Source: Rhodocytophaga rosea (GTDB lineage: Bacteria; Bacteroidota; Bacteroidia; Cytophagales; 172606-1). From it: a stretch of 64,000 nt of DNA. The stretch is taken from NCBI RefSeq assembly GCF_010119975.1, contig NZ_CP048222.1:5618501-5682500 (forward strand). The letters run 5' to 3'. A model generated the notes under the pieces. The model did no database searches, had not been told where the DNA came from, and was given only the letters and a program-made list of their open reading frames with translations. Positions 36,831-46,638 of the stretch are shown piece by piece (positions within the stretch are counted from its first letter, which is position 1; each line of letters starts with the position of its first letter). Position numbers and translations under genes: made by a program.

Positions 36831-38395
36831 ATGCCCATATTAGGTACACTTCTTAAAAAAGGAATTAAAATCAGGAAAATAATAGAGCAGGAGCGTATTG
36901 ATGCCACTGAATTGCAGCAAATGGAATTGCAAAAGCTGCTGATTAAGGCAAAAAATACTGAGTTTGGTAAGGCCTTTGGTTTTGATGAAGTGTTAACGGA
37001 CATGCAGTATGGAGGTGATTTTTACAAAAAGTACCGGGAAAATGTTCCTGTTTATTCCTATAATGAGATTTTTAAGCAGTGGTGGCACCGTTCGCTGGCA
37101 GGAGAGAAAAATATATGCTGGCCCGGAAAAGTAAAGTATTTTGCCCTGAGTTCCGGTACTTCTGAAGCCTCCACCAAACATATTCCCATCACCCGGTCGA
37201 TGATTAAGGCGATACAAAAAACCAGTATCCGCCAGATTTTGTCTCTTTCTAATTATCATGAACTGCCCAGTAAACTATTTGAAACCGGTATATTGATGCT
37301 GGGGGTAGTACTCATTTAAATTTTAATGGCTCTTACTTTGAAGGTGATCTAAGTGGCATCAGTGCAAGCCAGTTGCCCTTCTGGTTTCAGCATTTTTACA
37401 AACCTGGAAAAAAGATTGCCAAAATTCCCGACTGGAACAGCAAACTGGATGAAATTACCGAACAAGCCGCCGAATGGGATATTGGGTTTGTAGTAGGTGT
37501 ACCAGCCTGGATACAGATTCTGATGGAAAAGATCATAGCACGCTACAAGGTAAAAACCATTCACGACATCTGGCCAAACCTGATGGTATACGCCCATGGT
37601 GGTGTCTCTTTCGATCCCTATCGTAAAGGGTTTGAAAAATTGTTGGCCCATCCCATTACCTATATAGAAACCTATCTGGCATCAGAGGGCTTTATTGCAT
37701 TTCAGGCTTTGCCTAACCGCCGGTCTATGCGCATGGTGGTGAATAATGGCATCTTTTATGAATTTATTCCTTTTAATGACCGGAATTTTAATGGAGATGG
37801 CGAACTGGTAAGTAATCCGGAAACCTATATGATTCACCAGGTAGATGAAGGAAAAGAATATGCGTTGCTGCTCTCTACCTGTGCCGGTACCTGGCGTTAT
37901 CTGATTGGAGATGTTATCAAGTTTGTTTCCAAAAAGGAATCTGAAATAGTCATTACCGGGCGTACCAAGCATTTTCTGAGCCTGTGCGGGGAACATTTGT
38001 CGGTGGATAATATGAACAAGGCCATTGAACTAGTTTCGCAGGAACTCAATATTGCGATTAAAGAATTCACGGTGGCTGGCATTCCATACGACAGTTTATT
38101 TGCCCATCAATGGTACATCGGCACCGATGATGCCGTAGATGAAACTGTACTGAAGAATAAGATTGATGAGAAACTGCACCAGCTAAACGATGATTACCGG
38201 GTAGAAAGAAGTGCGGCTTTAAAAGAGGTTTTTGTAAAAGTACTGCCGACTGGTGCCTTTTATAAATGGATGAAACTGAAAGGGAAAGAAGGAGGACAGA
38301 ATAAATTTCCACGGGTGTTCAAAAAAGCACAATTACAGGAATGGGAGGATTTTGTTAAAAACTACGAATCAGAAGTGAATGCCAAACGTTTCTGA
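36831..38395 (+). pseudogene. GH3 (auxin-responsive promoter) family protein, frameshifted
   Basis: GH3 enzymes are ANL-type acyl-adenylating proteins that join acids to amino acids in plants; bacterial members have no settled role. The first part (36831-37319) has PVYSYNEIFKQWW and the ATP-binding loop ALSSGTSEASTKHIP. The rest (from about 37306 in another frame to 38395) has YLASEGFIAFQ, CAGTWRYLIGDVIKF and the C-terminal TRPV-like VERSAALKEV. A single extra G in the run at 37301-37305 (GGGGG to GGGGGG) reads through as MLGGSTHLNFNGSYFEG and gives about 521 residues, the normal length. A homopolymer error is the simplest cause; a true pseudogene is possible. Confidence 0.85.
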
Positions 38396-38458
38396 TAGGC
38401 TATAAATAAAAATAATATGTGTTACTGCCAGCTACGTATACTTATCAACGCAATATAG

Positions 38459-39079
38459 ATGCATGCTTTATTAAAAGGCATACTTTTTGGACTTTTATTA
38501 GCTGTTCTGATTGGACCTGTGTTTTTTGCCTTGCTGCAAACTGCCATTCATAAAGGCTTCCGTTCCGGTGTTCTGCTGGCAATTGGCATTTCCTTAAGCG
38601 ATACTATGTATGTAATGATCTGTTATGTGGGTTTTCTCCAGCTGTTTGAAAATGCACAATTTCAGGAAAGCCTGGCGATGGCTGGCGGCATGATTATGCT
38701 CATGTTTGGTATTTCTGCCCTGTTAAAACCGGTAAGCAGCAAAGCCAGCCTGATGTTGGAAAACCCTACACCAGGTACCTACCGCTATATTATCAAAGGC
38801 TTTGCCCTCAATGCCATTAATCCTTTTGTCGTCTTATTCTGGGTGGGAGTGATGAGTATGGTAAGTGTGCAGGAAAAATTTGAGGGCGTACAGGTATTCC
38901 TGTTTTTTGTGGGTACCATTTCCACTGTATTCCTTACAGACATTGCCAAAGCGTATGTAGCTCACCGCCTTAGTAAGTATCTCACGCATCATGTACTGAC
39001 GTGGATGAACCGGGGTGTAGGCGTAGCGTTACTGGGATTTGGATTGCGCCTGATTTATTACGCTTTTAAAGGTTTATAA
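38459..39079 (+). CDS. LysE-family amino-acid exporter
   Basis: The 206-residue membrane protein has six helices and the LysE/RhtB signature at the start: GILFGLLLAVLIGPVFFALL, with GFRSGVLLAIGISLSD. ALNAINPFVVLFWVGVM is the second conserved block with its NP. Export of an amino acid or related small molecule is expected; the substrate is not readable. It is 63 bases downstream of the GH3 gene on the same strand, and converges with the GT-C gene, overlapping it by six bases. Confidence 0.88.
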   Translation: MHALLKGILFGLLLAVLIGPVFFALLQTAIHKGFRSGVLLAIGISLSDTMYVMICYVGFLQLFENAQFQESLAMAGGMIMLMFGISALLKPVSSKASLMLENPTPGTYRYIIKGFALNAINPFVVLFWVGVMSMVSVQEKFEGVQVFLFFVGTISTVFLTDIAKAYVAHRLSKYLTHHVLTWMNRGVGVALLGFGLRLIYYAFKGL

Positions 39080-40831
39080 AGATACCTTCTCATATACTAC
39101 AGCTTCCGCATCTGAATAAATAACCTTATAATTGGCTAAAGAAATCTGTTCGGGAACAGCGTATTCCTTGTGAATAACCAGATATCTATATTCTTTTCCA
39201 CTTTCTGTTTGCTGCGAATCCAGGTCAATAGGTTTGCCATTGGTTTCATATTGAAACCGGATGCATAGCGCATATTCATACATATTCACAAAGATGATGT
39301 CAGCTTGTTTCTGGTAGAGGAGAGAAGATATATTGTCGAAACTATCGTAGAGATCAAATTTTTCTGGGGCTGTGTCTCTGTAAAACTGGAAGCTGTTAAA
39401 GCTAATGTAAAATGCAGAAATACCGGTAAGTATATATAATCTATAAACTGGTTTTTGTATGAGCCACGAAACAATATCAATTAAAAGCAGCGCCAGTATC
39501 AGGTACTGGAAAACAGATAGATACAAAATAAGTCGCTGAAACAGTAAAATCCGTTGACCCACAGAAATCACAAGCAAACTGAGCAGACAGATCAGAAACA
39601 AATATACCCACTTTCTACGATGGCTGGAATGTGCTTTACGAATTAGTATGATTATACAATATACAATCGTTAGTAATAGTAACCACTGTCCGAAAGGGAG
39701 ATATCCCCACATATTATCTGCCATGGAAAGCAAATGTGCTGGAATGTCGGCTATAAATGCATCCCAGGGCATAGCTACAACCCAGCTGTTTCCAGAGATG
39801 GCGTTCCAGCCATTGAATACAAACACAGGCAAATATAAAAGGAATGCACTTGTCAGAATACATACTGTGCAGAAACATAGCCTCAGGAAGCTGGCATATT
39901 CTTTTTGTGTGAGTAAATAGATGCCTGCAAAAAGCATAATACCTGTAAACGGATAGATAAATATAGGAATGGTGTAAAAACCAAGGACAGAACTGAGCCA
40001 GAGCCAGAAAAAAGGAGTGAAACGATTTTTCTTGATTTGTAAAATCGTAAATACACTCCGGATAGCAATTAATAGGCAAATCATCAACAGGCTATATCCC
40101 CGCCCTTGTAATCCATAGTACCATACACCGGCACTAAAGGCAAACAGTGCTGTTGCTAAAAGGGTAATGGTAAGATCGAAGAAACTTCGTATAACTGCCC
40201 AATAAACTACAACCAGTACAAAACCCATCAGGAAAGCAGGTATTTTCATTACCAGCCAGGGATCATCTATAAAGGCTGAAATAATTGTACACAGTATGGT
40301 AAAAAAAATATGATTATTCGGATTAGGATAATAGGCCATTGATACGCCCATACCTTTACTTACAAAATATAGGTAGGTGAAGCGCTCATCTATATGGAAG
40401 GGAACCTGATACAGAAAATACACCCGGCTAATTATAATTACAGCAAATAAACATAAGGTTATGTAGCGTTCAATAGCAGGCAAATGCCACCAGAATTCTC
40501 TGGCTTGCTTTATTGTATGGAAACTATAATTTCTAATCCGGTGCCATAGCAAAAACACCTGTTGATGCCGGTTCCAGGCAGCGATGCCAATAATTAGGCA
40601 GATAGTGGTGAGAAAGATAAGGCAAAACCTGAGCAGGGTAAACCGCTCCTGTGTAAGCAAAGTACTCCGGAATTTTTCAAGCTTTTCAGGATTATGATAG
40701 TTGCTAAATACTTGCTCCGTAAAGGTTTCGTGGGAAAAGAAAAATATTACGATAGTACAAACAGCAGGTATAGCTACCAGAAGTATCAGAAAAATGCGCC
40801 ATATACCTTTAGGCCAATCCATATTCAGCAA
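39074..40831 (-). CDS. GT-C glycosyltransferase (family 39-like)
   Basis: The 585-residue protein has about 12 membrane helices. The first extracytoplasmic loop has VPFHIDERF with Asp148-Glu149, matching the catalytic DE of ArnT/PMT-like enzymes, which take a sugar from a polyprenyl phosphate carrier. YYPNPNNHIFF after it fits the same family. A C-terminal soluble domain of about 90 residues follows. A start at residue 4 (position 40822) is possible. Acceptor and sugar are unknown. Confidence 0.75.
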   Translation of the reverse strand: MLNMDWPKGIWRIFLILLVAIPAVCTIVIFFFSHETFTEQVFSNYHNPEKLEKFRSTLLTQERFTLLRFCLIFLTTICLIIGIAAWNRHQQVFLLWHRIRNYSFHTIKQAREFWWHLPAIERYITLCLFAVIIISRVYFLYQVPFHIDERFTYLYFVSKGMGVSMAYYPNPNNHIFFTILCTIISAFIDDPWLVMKIPAFLMGFVLVVVYWAVIRSFFDLTITLLATALFAFSAGVWYYGLQGRGYSLLMICLLIAIRSVFTILQIKKNRFTPFFWLWLSSVLGFYTIPIFIYPFTGIMLFAGIYLLTQKEYASFLRLCFCTVCILTSAFLLYLPVFVFNGWNAISGNSWVVAMPWDAFIADIPAHLLSMADNMWGYLPFGQWLLLLTIVYCIIILIRKAHSSHRRKWVYLFLICLLSLLVISVGQRILLFQRLILYLSVFQYLILALLLIDIVSWLIQKPVYRLYILTGISAFYISFNSFQFYRDTAPEKFDLYDSFDNISSLLYQKQADIIFVNMYEYALCIRFQYETNGKPIDLDSQQTESGKEYRYLVIHKEYAVPEQISLANYKVIYSDAEAVVYEKVSL

Positions 40832-41144
40832 AGTAAGAACAAAACACCTAATCCTGTTTCTAAAAAGAAAATGTTCTTATTTCTACATGAATTTTTGTAA
40901 AAAAGAGGAGTTTCACCACCCAATTCCATACTTATTTAGTAAGAGCAAACGTTAAACTAAAAAGAAAATCTGCCTTTTTTTGTTGAATCGAATGTTTGTG
41001 AATGAAAAGAGAATAACAGTTTAGTACTAAATGGTAGATTTTCTGTAAAAATTAAAATTCTATGGGTACCGATACTAATATTTTTATATAAAGAGATAGC
41101 TTTACGAAGTTTTGCACCCATACTTATATTATTACTCTCTTACA
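40832..41144. other. divergent intergenic region, GT-C gene / lytic transglycosylase
   Basis: AT-rich, 313 bases. TAGCTTTA at 41096-41103 is a 7-of-8 match to the Bacteroidota -7 box for the transglycosylase gene. Nothing else was seen. Confidence 0.4.
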
Positions 41145-43334
41145 ATGAAGCGAAACCCCTTCTCTGTACTCATTTTAGTTTTTTCTCTGGTCAATTTTTC
41201 TGTTTTTGCTGCTGACGTTCCCTATACTGTAGATTTTGCTGGTATGAAACTCCGCATTAGCGAGCAAGGCCGCAAACGGATACAGGCAGATATGGATATT
41301 CTCCAGAAAAGTGATAAATATTTTCAGATGAAACTGGAACGGGTAGATATGTATTTTCCGGTGATTGAGAAAATTCTGGAAGAAGAAGGCTTGCCAGACG
41401 ACTTTAAATATCTGGCAGTTCAGGAGAGTTCATTGGTATCAGATGCAGTTTCAACATCAAATGCAGTAGGCTACTGGCAATTCAAAAAAGAATCAGCTTT
41501 AGAAGTCGGTTTGGTAGTAGATGGAGACATAGATGAGCGCAAGCATATTATTTCAGCGACCAGAGGAGCCGCCAGATATTTGAAAAGAAACAATAATTTT
41601 CTAAAAAACTGGGTATTTACCCTGCTGTCTTATAATGTAGGCCTGGGTGGTGCTAAAACGATGATAAACCAGCGGGATATTGGGGTGGAGAAGATGGATA
41701 TTGATGTACGTACGCACTGGTACATTATTAAATTTCTGGCCCACAAACTTGTGTTTCAGGATGAAATCGGCAAAAATACAAAGCCTGCTCTTACTTTGCT
41801 TCAGTATACAGATGTGAAAGGGAAAACCTTAAGTGATATTGCCAGGCATATGGAGGTTACCGCAGAGAATCTGGAAATGTATAACAAATGGCTGAATAAA
41901 AAGAGGGTACCCGAAAACAGAGATTATATTGTAATTATTCCTGCGCCTACCCATAAAGCCAGCGAACTAATGGCCCGCATGAATACACCAGTACCAGAGA
42001 CACCTGTGGCGGAAGGGTATACTGAACCTATTATCGCTTCACAATCTGACCTGAATACGGCTTTTCCGGTGCTAAAAGAGAAAAAGAGCCGCAGCCGTGC
42101 AAATAAAAAGGTGATTTTCTATACAGTGAATGGCAAACCTGGGGTACAGGCACAGCCAGGTGACAATATTGCTAAACTGGCCGATGCCAGCGGAGTTGCC
42201 AGGGAGAAATTCATTAAGTATAATGACCTGAAGGCGAATGAAGCACTGATTCCTGGTGAGGTATATTATCTGCGTAAAAAGCGGAATAAAGCTAAAGTAG
42301 ATGAGCATATTGTAACAGAAGGTGAAACCATGTGGCAGATTTCTCAGAAATACGGGATTACTTTAAGTGCGCTGCTAAAGAAAAACCGGATGAAACGGCC
42401 AGAAAAACTAAAACATGGCCGGGTAATATGGCTTCGTTCTACCCGTCCGTCCAGGGAACCAGTGGAAATCCGGGATGTTCCAAAGCCGCCTGTGGCTGTA
42501 AAAACACCATCTAAACCAGATCCAATACCTCAAAAAACAAATATTTCCAAACCTGCAGAGGAGAAGAAACAGACTCCTGTAAAATCTTCCGCAGAAAAAC
42601 CGCCAGTGACAAAAGTGGAAGAAAAGAAACCTGTTGCTAAGCCTCCGGTAGAAAAATCAGTTACAAAAGCGGAGGAGAAAAAACCAGTCGTAAAACCGGC
42701 TGAAGAGAAACAGGCGGCGAAACCGGTAGAAGAGAGCAAAGTAGTTGCAAAACCTGCTGAAGAAAAGCCTGAACCAGTTGTGGAAAAAAAGGAGCCGGTA
42801 AATGTAGCAAGCACTACTCAAAATGAGCCTGAGCCTAAGCCTGGCGCAGAAACTACCGAAGAGGAAGAAATAACAGAGCAGGAATCTGAAATAGAGAAAC
42901 CATCTGTGTCATCTACAGTAACTGATAAAGCGCCTGAGCCAGTAAAATCAGAAGTTTCACAGCCTGAAGAAACAAAGCCTATAGAAGGTAAAACACACAC
43001 GGTTACTACCGGACAGACTTTATATGCGATCGGAAAAATTTATAATGTGAGTATAGCTCAGTTACGGGAATGGAATAATTTAAAACCGTCTGATGGGTTG
43101 AAAATAGGGCAACTCCTGGTAATTGAAGCAGCACCTGCTCAACCAGTACAAGAAGAATTAGTGCAACAAGAACCTACGGAAGAGTTTATAGAATATACAG
43201 TCCGGAAAGGAGATAATTTATATAAGATTGCGAAAGAGTATGCCGTTACAGTAAAAGACATTGCCACGTGGAATAACAAATCAGACTTAGGAGTGTCTGT
43301 TGGTGAAATACTAAAAATTAAGTCCGGAAAATAG
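41145..43334 (+). CDS. lytic transglycosylase with five LysM-like domains
   Basis: The protein is 729 residues from the ATG at 41145. A signal peptide (MKRNPFSVLILVFSLVNFSVFA) is followed by an SLT-type domain (about 65-215) with catalytic Glu in LAVQESSLVSDAVS, GYWQFKKESALEVG and LLSYNVGLGG. This resembles MltD, which cleaves peptidoglycan strands to anhydro-muropeptides. Five LysM-like modules follow: three before a long Lys/Pro/Glu/Val-rich linker (about 460-620) and two at the end (HTVTTGQTLYAIGKIY and YTVRKGDNLYKIAKEY). The linker probably spans the periplasm. An in-frame ATG at 41112 would disrupt the signal peptide, so I reject it. Confidence 0.88.
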   Translation: MKRNPFSVLILVFSLVNFSVFAADVPYTVDFAGMKLRISEQGRKRIQADMDILQKSDKYFQMKLERVDMYFPVIEKILEEEGLPDDFKYLAVQESSLVSDAVSTSNAVGYWQFKKESALEVGLVVDGDIDERKHIISATRGAARYLKRNNNFLKNWVFTLLSYNVGLGGAKTMINQRDIGVEKMDIDVRTHWYIIKFLAHKLVFQDEIGKNTKPALTLLQYTDVKGKTLSDIARHMEVTAENLEMYNKWLNKKRVPENRDYIVIIPAPTHKASELMARMNTPVPETPVAEGYTEPIIASQSDLNTAFPVLKEKKSRSRANKKVIFYTVNGKPGVQAQPGDNIAKLADASGVAREKFIKYNDLKANEALIPGEVYYLRKKRNKAKVDEHIVTEGETMWQISQKYGITLSALLKKNRMKRPEKLKHGRVIWLRSTRPSREPVEIRDVPKPPVAVKTPSKPDPIPQKTNISKPAEEKKQTPVKSSAEKPPVTKVEEKKPVAKPPVEKSVTKAEEKKPVVKPAEEKQAAKPVEESKVVAKPAEEKPEPVVEKKEPVNVASTTQNEPEPKPGAETTEEEEITEQESEIEKPSVSSTVTDKAPEPVKSEVSQPEETKPIEGKTHTVTTGQTLYAIGKIYNVSIAQLREWNNLKPSDGLKIGQLLVIEAAPAQPVQEELVQQEPTEEFIEYTVRKGDNLYKIAKEYAVTVKDIATWNNKSDLGVSVGEILKIKSGK

Positions 43335-43380
43335 GAATTTGCTAAGGCAGTCTATTTGATAGCAAATATTGCTTTTTTAA

Positions 43381-43411
43381 GCCAGTTGGCTTGTATAACA
43401 AGCCAACTGGC
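43381..43411. terminator. bidirectional terminator, transglycosylase / cdd
   Basis: A 14-bp perfect stem (43381-43394 with 43398-43411) with three-base loop. T-rich tails lie on both strands, and it separates two convergent genes. Confidence 0.85.
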
Positions 43412-43434
43412 ATTTTAAGAATTGCTGTTGTGTA

Positions 43435-43920
43435 TCAACCCAGTAAATTTTTTCGTGTGAACTGGAGTGGTAATAAGGTGCTTATCGAAGGAATAATATA
43501 ACACGCATTATCACCTGATTGTAGAATGAGGCGGATAAGCTGATCCTGTTTACTTTCATATTCGAGCATAGCCTGACGGCAGGCACCACAAGGAGCAACC
43601 GGAATAAATGTATAATCAGTTCCTTTACAGGCAGCTACAGCAATAGCGATTATTTTCTGTCCCCGATGATTGGCACCAGTAGCGTAAATTGCGGTTCTTT
43701 CGGCACACATCCCGGAAGGATAGGCAGCATTCTCCTGGTTGTTTCCCAATACAATAGTTCCGTTTTCCAGCAAAATAGCAGCGCCTACATAAAAGTTAGA
43801 ATAAGGAGCATAAGCCTGTTCACAAGCTTGTTTGGCTTTGCTAAATAGATCTTTATCTGCCTCAGGCAACTCATTCACCGTATATTCTTCTATAAAAATC
43901 TTTAAATCTAATTTTTTCAT
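43435..43920 (-). CDS. cdd: cytidine deaminase
   Basis: The 161-residue enzyme deaminates cytidine and deoxycytidine to uridine forms in pyrimidine salvage. Zinc ligands are Cys72 and the pair Cys111/Cys114 (PCGACRQ), with proton shuttle Glu74 in CAERTAIY. AYAPYSNFYVGAAILLENG is the N-terminal signature. Length suits the small tetrameric class with a modest tail. Monocistronic. Confidence 0.94.
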   Translation of the reverse strand: MKKLDLKIFIEEYTVNELPEADKDLFSKAKQACEQAYAPYSNFYVGAAILLENGTIVLGNNQENAAYPSGMCAERTAIYATGANHRGQKIIAIAVAACKGTDYTFIPVAPCGACRQAMLEYESKQDQLIRLILQSGDNACYIIPSISTLLPLQFTRKNLLG

Positions 43921-44088
43921 GTTTTATATTCCCTTAATTTAGCACATTATCGTGAACCAAATTAAAAAGGGGATTAAATGTAATTGAATATAATTAATAT
44001 TCAAAATAATCTTAAATAGTTTATATCCTTATTAATTGCTTTAGTTTGGACACCATTTAAACGACAATTGAACCTAAACTTTATAGGT

Positions 44089-45480
44089 ATGACTTTTCCT
44101 TCAAACAATACCACACCAACGGAGAAAAAAATATTAATTCTGGGTGCCGGACGTTCTTCCACGTACCTGATAGAATATTTAGCCAAGCAAGCGCCAGAAC
44201 AAGGATGGAAATTAACAGTTGGAGACACTGACCTTGAACAGGCTCAGAGAAAAACAGAAATGTATCCGCATGTAGAGGCTATTCTGTTTAATATTTTTGA
44301 TCAGAAACAGCGTGAAAAACAAATCAGCCAGACAGATATTGTGATTTCTATGCTACCTGCGGTATACCATATTCATGTAGCGCGTACTTGTATCCGGTTT
44401 GGCAAACACCTGCTCACGGCTTCCTATATTTCACCTGAAATTAAGGAACTACACAAAGAAGCATTAAAAGAAAATGTGCTGATCCTGATGGAAATGGGTT
44501 TAGACCCTGGTATCGACCATATGTCGGCCATGCAGGTGATTAATCATTTAACCGAAAATGGCGCTAATATCACTTCTTTCAAATCATATTGTGGTGGCCT
44601 GGTATCTTCAGAATCTGATAATAATCCCTGGGGTTATAAATTTACCTGGAACCCCCGCAATGTGGTAATCGCCGGGCAGAGTACAGTTAAGTATATGGAA
44701 GACGGAGATTACAAATATATACCTCCTCATCAGATTTTTGCCAGAGCAGAACAAGTATCTGTAGATGAGTTTGGTGTTCTGGAAGCATATGGCAACCGCG
44801 ATTCGCTCTCTTACCGGGAAGTATACGGCCTTCAAAATGCGGATACGATTGTACGTGGTACCTTGCGTAAAAATGGATTTTGCAAAGCCTGGCAATTACT
44901 TGTAAAACTGGGTGTAACCGATGATAGTTATACGCTGGAGAATTCTGAAAACATGACCTACCATGATTTTGTGAGTACCTTTCTTTCCAATGAATCTGAA
45001 GAAAGCAAATCCATTGAGCAAAGGGTTGCCGAATACATGGGTGTTAGTGAGTCTGGTGAAGAAATGGAAAAACTGAAATGGCTTGGCATTTTCGGTGATG
45101 AAAAAATAGATCTTGCCAATGCCACCCCTGCACAGATTTTACAACAATTACTCGAAAGAAGATGGATGTTAGCGCCTAATGATAAAGACATGGTGGTCAT
45201 GCAGCATCAATTTAATTACGAGTTGAATGGAGAAAAGAAAAATCTGGTGTCATCTCTTATTATCAAAGGGGAGGATTCTATACACACAGCTATGGCCAAA
45301 GCGGTAGGTTTACCCCTAGCCGTAGCCGCCAAACTTATTATTCAGGGAAAAATAGATGCGAAAGGTGTCCAAATACCTGTGTGGCGGGAAATTTATGAGC
45401 CTGTGATGGAAGAACTGGAGCATCTGGGCATTCAATTCAAAGAACATACCGAAACAAGTGCTGGTAAAGTATCTGTATAA
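44089..45480 (+). CDS. saccharopine dehydrogenase-like oxidoreductase
   Basis: The protein is 463 residues from ATG 44089 (MTFPSNN; an ATG at 44068 is also in frame). It begins with a Rossmann loop ILGAGRSSTYLIEYL, then DIVISMLPAVYHIHVA and LLTASYISPEI, and the C-terminal catalytic domain with MEMGLDPGIDHMSAM and YCGGLVSSESDNNPWGYKF. This is the saccharopine reductase layout (Lys9-like). In the family it takes part in lysine catabolism, or in related opine-type reactions. No second lysine-pathway gene is nearby, so the exact reaction is open. Confidence 0.82.
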   Translation: MTFPSNNTTPTEKKILILGAGRSSTYLIEYLAKQAPEQGWKLTVGDTDLEQAQRKTEMYPHVEAILFNIFDQKQREKQISQTDIVISMLPAVYHIHVARTCIRFGKHLLTASYISPEIKELHKEALKENVLILMEMGLDPGIDHMSAMQVINHLTENGANITSFKSYCGGLVSSESDNNPWGYKFTWNPRNVVIAGQSTVKYMEDGDYKYIPPHQIFARAEQVSVDEFGVLEAYGNRDSLSYREVYGLQNADTIVRGTLRKNGFCKAWQLLVKLGVTDDSYTLENSENMTYHDFVSTFLSNESEESKSIEQRVAEYMGVSESGEEMEKLKWLGIFGDEKIDLANATPAQILQQLLERRWMLAPNDKDMVVMQHQFNYELNGEKKNLVSSLIIKGEDSIHTAMAKAVGLPLAVAAKLIIQGKIDAKGVQIPVWREIYEPVMEELEHLGIQFKEHTETSAGKVSV

Positions 45481-45525
45481 GTATTTTGTCTTGATTTGTT
45501 AAAAGCGGCATTTTGCTATATAATA

Positions 45526-45569
45526 AATAACCCAACCAATTTCATACTAAGGAAATCGGTTGGGTTATT
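45526..45569. terminator. bidirectional terminator
   Basis: An 18-bp stem with one mismatch (45526-45543 with 45552-45569) lies between the saccharopine dehydrogenase-like gene and the convergent EamA gene, whose stop it overlaps. Confidence 0.85.
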
Positions 45570-46458
45570 TAGCTTTATTTACCACGTATACGCCTAAAAT
45601 AATAGCGAGCATGCTCACATATTGTATCCAGTTGAGCGTTTCACCATCCAGAATTCCCCATCCCAAAGCTACTACAGGTATTAAATAGGTAACAGAACTT
45701 GTAAATAAAGGTCCGGACAATTGAATCACCTTGTTGAATATTATTGTTGCCAGGGCGGTTCCTACAATACCCAAGATCGAAATAAACCCCAATGCGCTGA
45801 TGCCTTCACTAGATAATACCAGATCCATATCTATATCTGTACTAAACAGATAGATGCCAGCCAGTGGCCCAACGAAGCACAACGAGAGAGCAGCGATATG
45901 TAAGGGTTTGATTCCAGCCAAATACCGGCTGATTAAATTACCATTGAGACCATAGCAGATGGTAGCTGCAACCGGAAGCAGGGCATAATAATTATTGAGC
46001 TGAAAATTGCCACTGGCATTCATAAAGATCAGCAATACACATCCGGCAAAACCCACTAAAATCCCTGTTATTTTCAGCATAGAAATTTGTTTCCGGAAAA
46101 ACAGTGAGCCAATGATAAGTGTAAATAAAGGGGTAAGTGCATTGAGGATTCCCGATACAGAACTATTGAGCTTAGTGCCAGCTATGGAGAATAGAAATGA
46201 AGGAATTAGATTGCCTAATAAGCCACATATAAATAGTATTCCCCATTTGCTGCGTGGTACTTTGGTTAGATGAATAATAGCTAAAGGCAATAAAATTACA
46301 GCTGCCAGTACTATCCGAAGCGAGCCTACCTGAGGGGCGCTATACACAGCTACTCCTTTTTTGATCAGAATAAATGAACTCCCCCAGATTAAAGCCAGAA
46401 TGATAAGTAAGATCCAGGCAAGGGTGGTTTTGTTTTCTTTTATCCGGGTAAGCGGCAT
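45565..46458 (-). CDS. EamA-family (DMT) transporter
   Basis: The 297-residue protein has ten membrane helices as two repeats of the EamA domain (about 14-145 and 158-293). LIWGSSFILIKKGV near the N-terminus is the family signature, with GILNALTPLFTLIIG in the first repeat. It probably exports a metabolite; the substrate is unknown. Its stop overlaps the shared terminator. Confidence 0.88.
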   Translation of the reverse strand: MPLTRIKENKTTLAWILLIILALIWGSSFILIKKGVAVYSAPQVGSLRIVLAAVILLPLAIIHLTKVPRSKWGILFICGLLGNLIPSFLFSIAGTKLNSSVSGILNALTPLFTLIIGSLFFRKQISMLKITGILVGFAGCVLLIFMNASGNFQLNNYYALLPVAATICYGLNGNLISRYLAGIKPLHIAALSLCFVGPLAGIYLFSTDIDMDLVLSSEGISALGFISILGIVGTALATIIFNKVIQLSGPLFTSSVTYLIPVVALGWGILDGETLNWIQYVSMLAIILGVYVVNKAK

Positions 46459-46581
46459 AAACTAATGGTGCTTGAAAAGGTACAGGTATTAAAGTCGGAT
46501 TGTATTAAGTATGCACTAATATTGCTTTGAGAAGATCTCATTTTAAATAATCTATTCAACTTCTCGGCCATGATACTCAAA

Positions 46582-46620
46582 ATAAAAGAGCAGAATTAAG
46601 AATTAATTCTGCTCTTTTAT
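46582..46620 (-). terminator. terminator of the NlpC/P60 gene
   Basis: A 17-bp perfect stem (46582-46598 with 46604-46620) with T-rich tail on the minus strand, 19 bases past the stop. Confidence 0.85.
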
Positions 46621-46638
46621 AAAAATATATGTTATTGG

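Noticed and set aside
42516-42900. Repetitive stretch considered as a CRISPR array or DNA tandem repeat
   Set aside because: Units are degenerate, of uneven length and in frame with the transglycosylase; they reflect a Lys/Pro protein linker.
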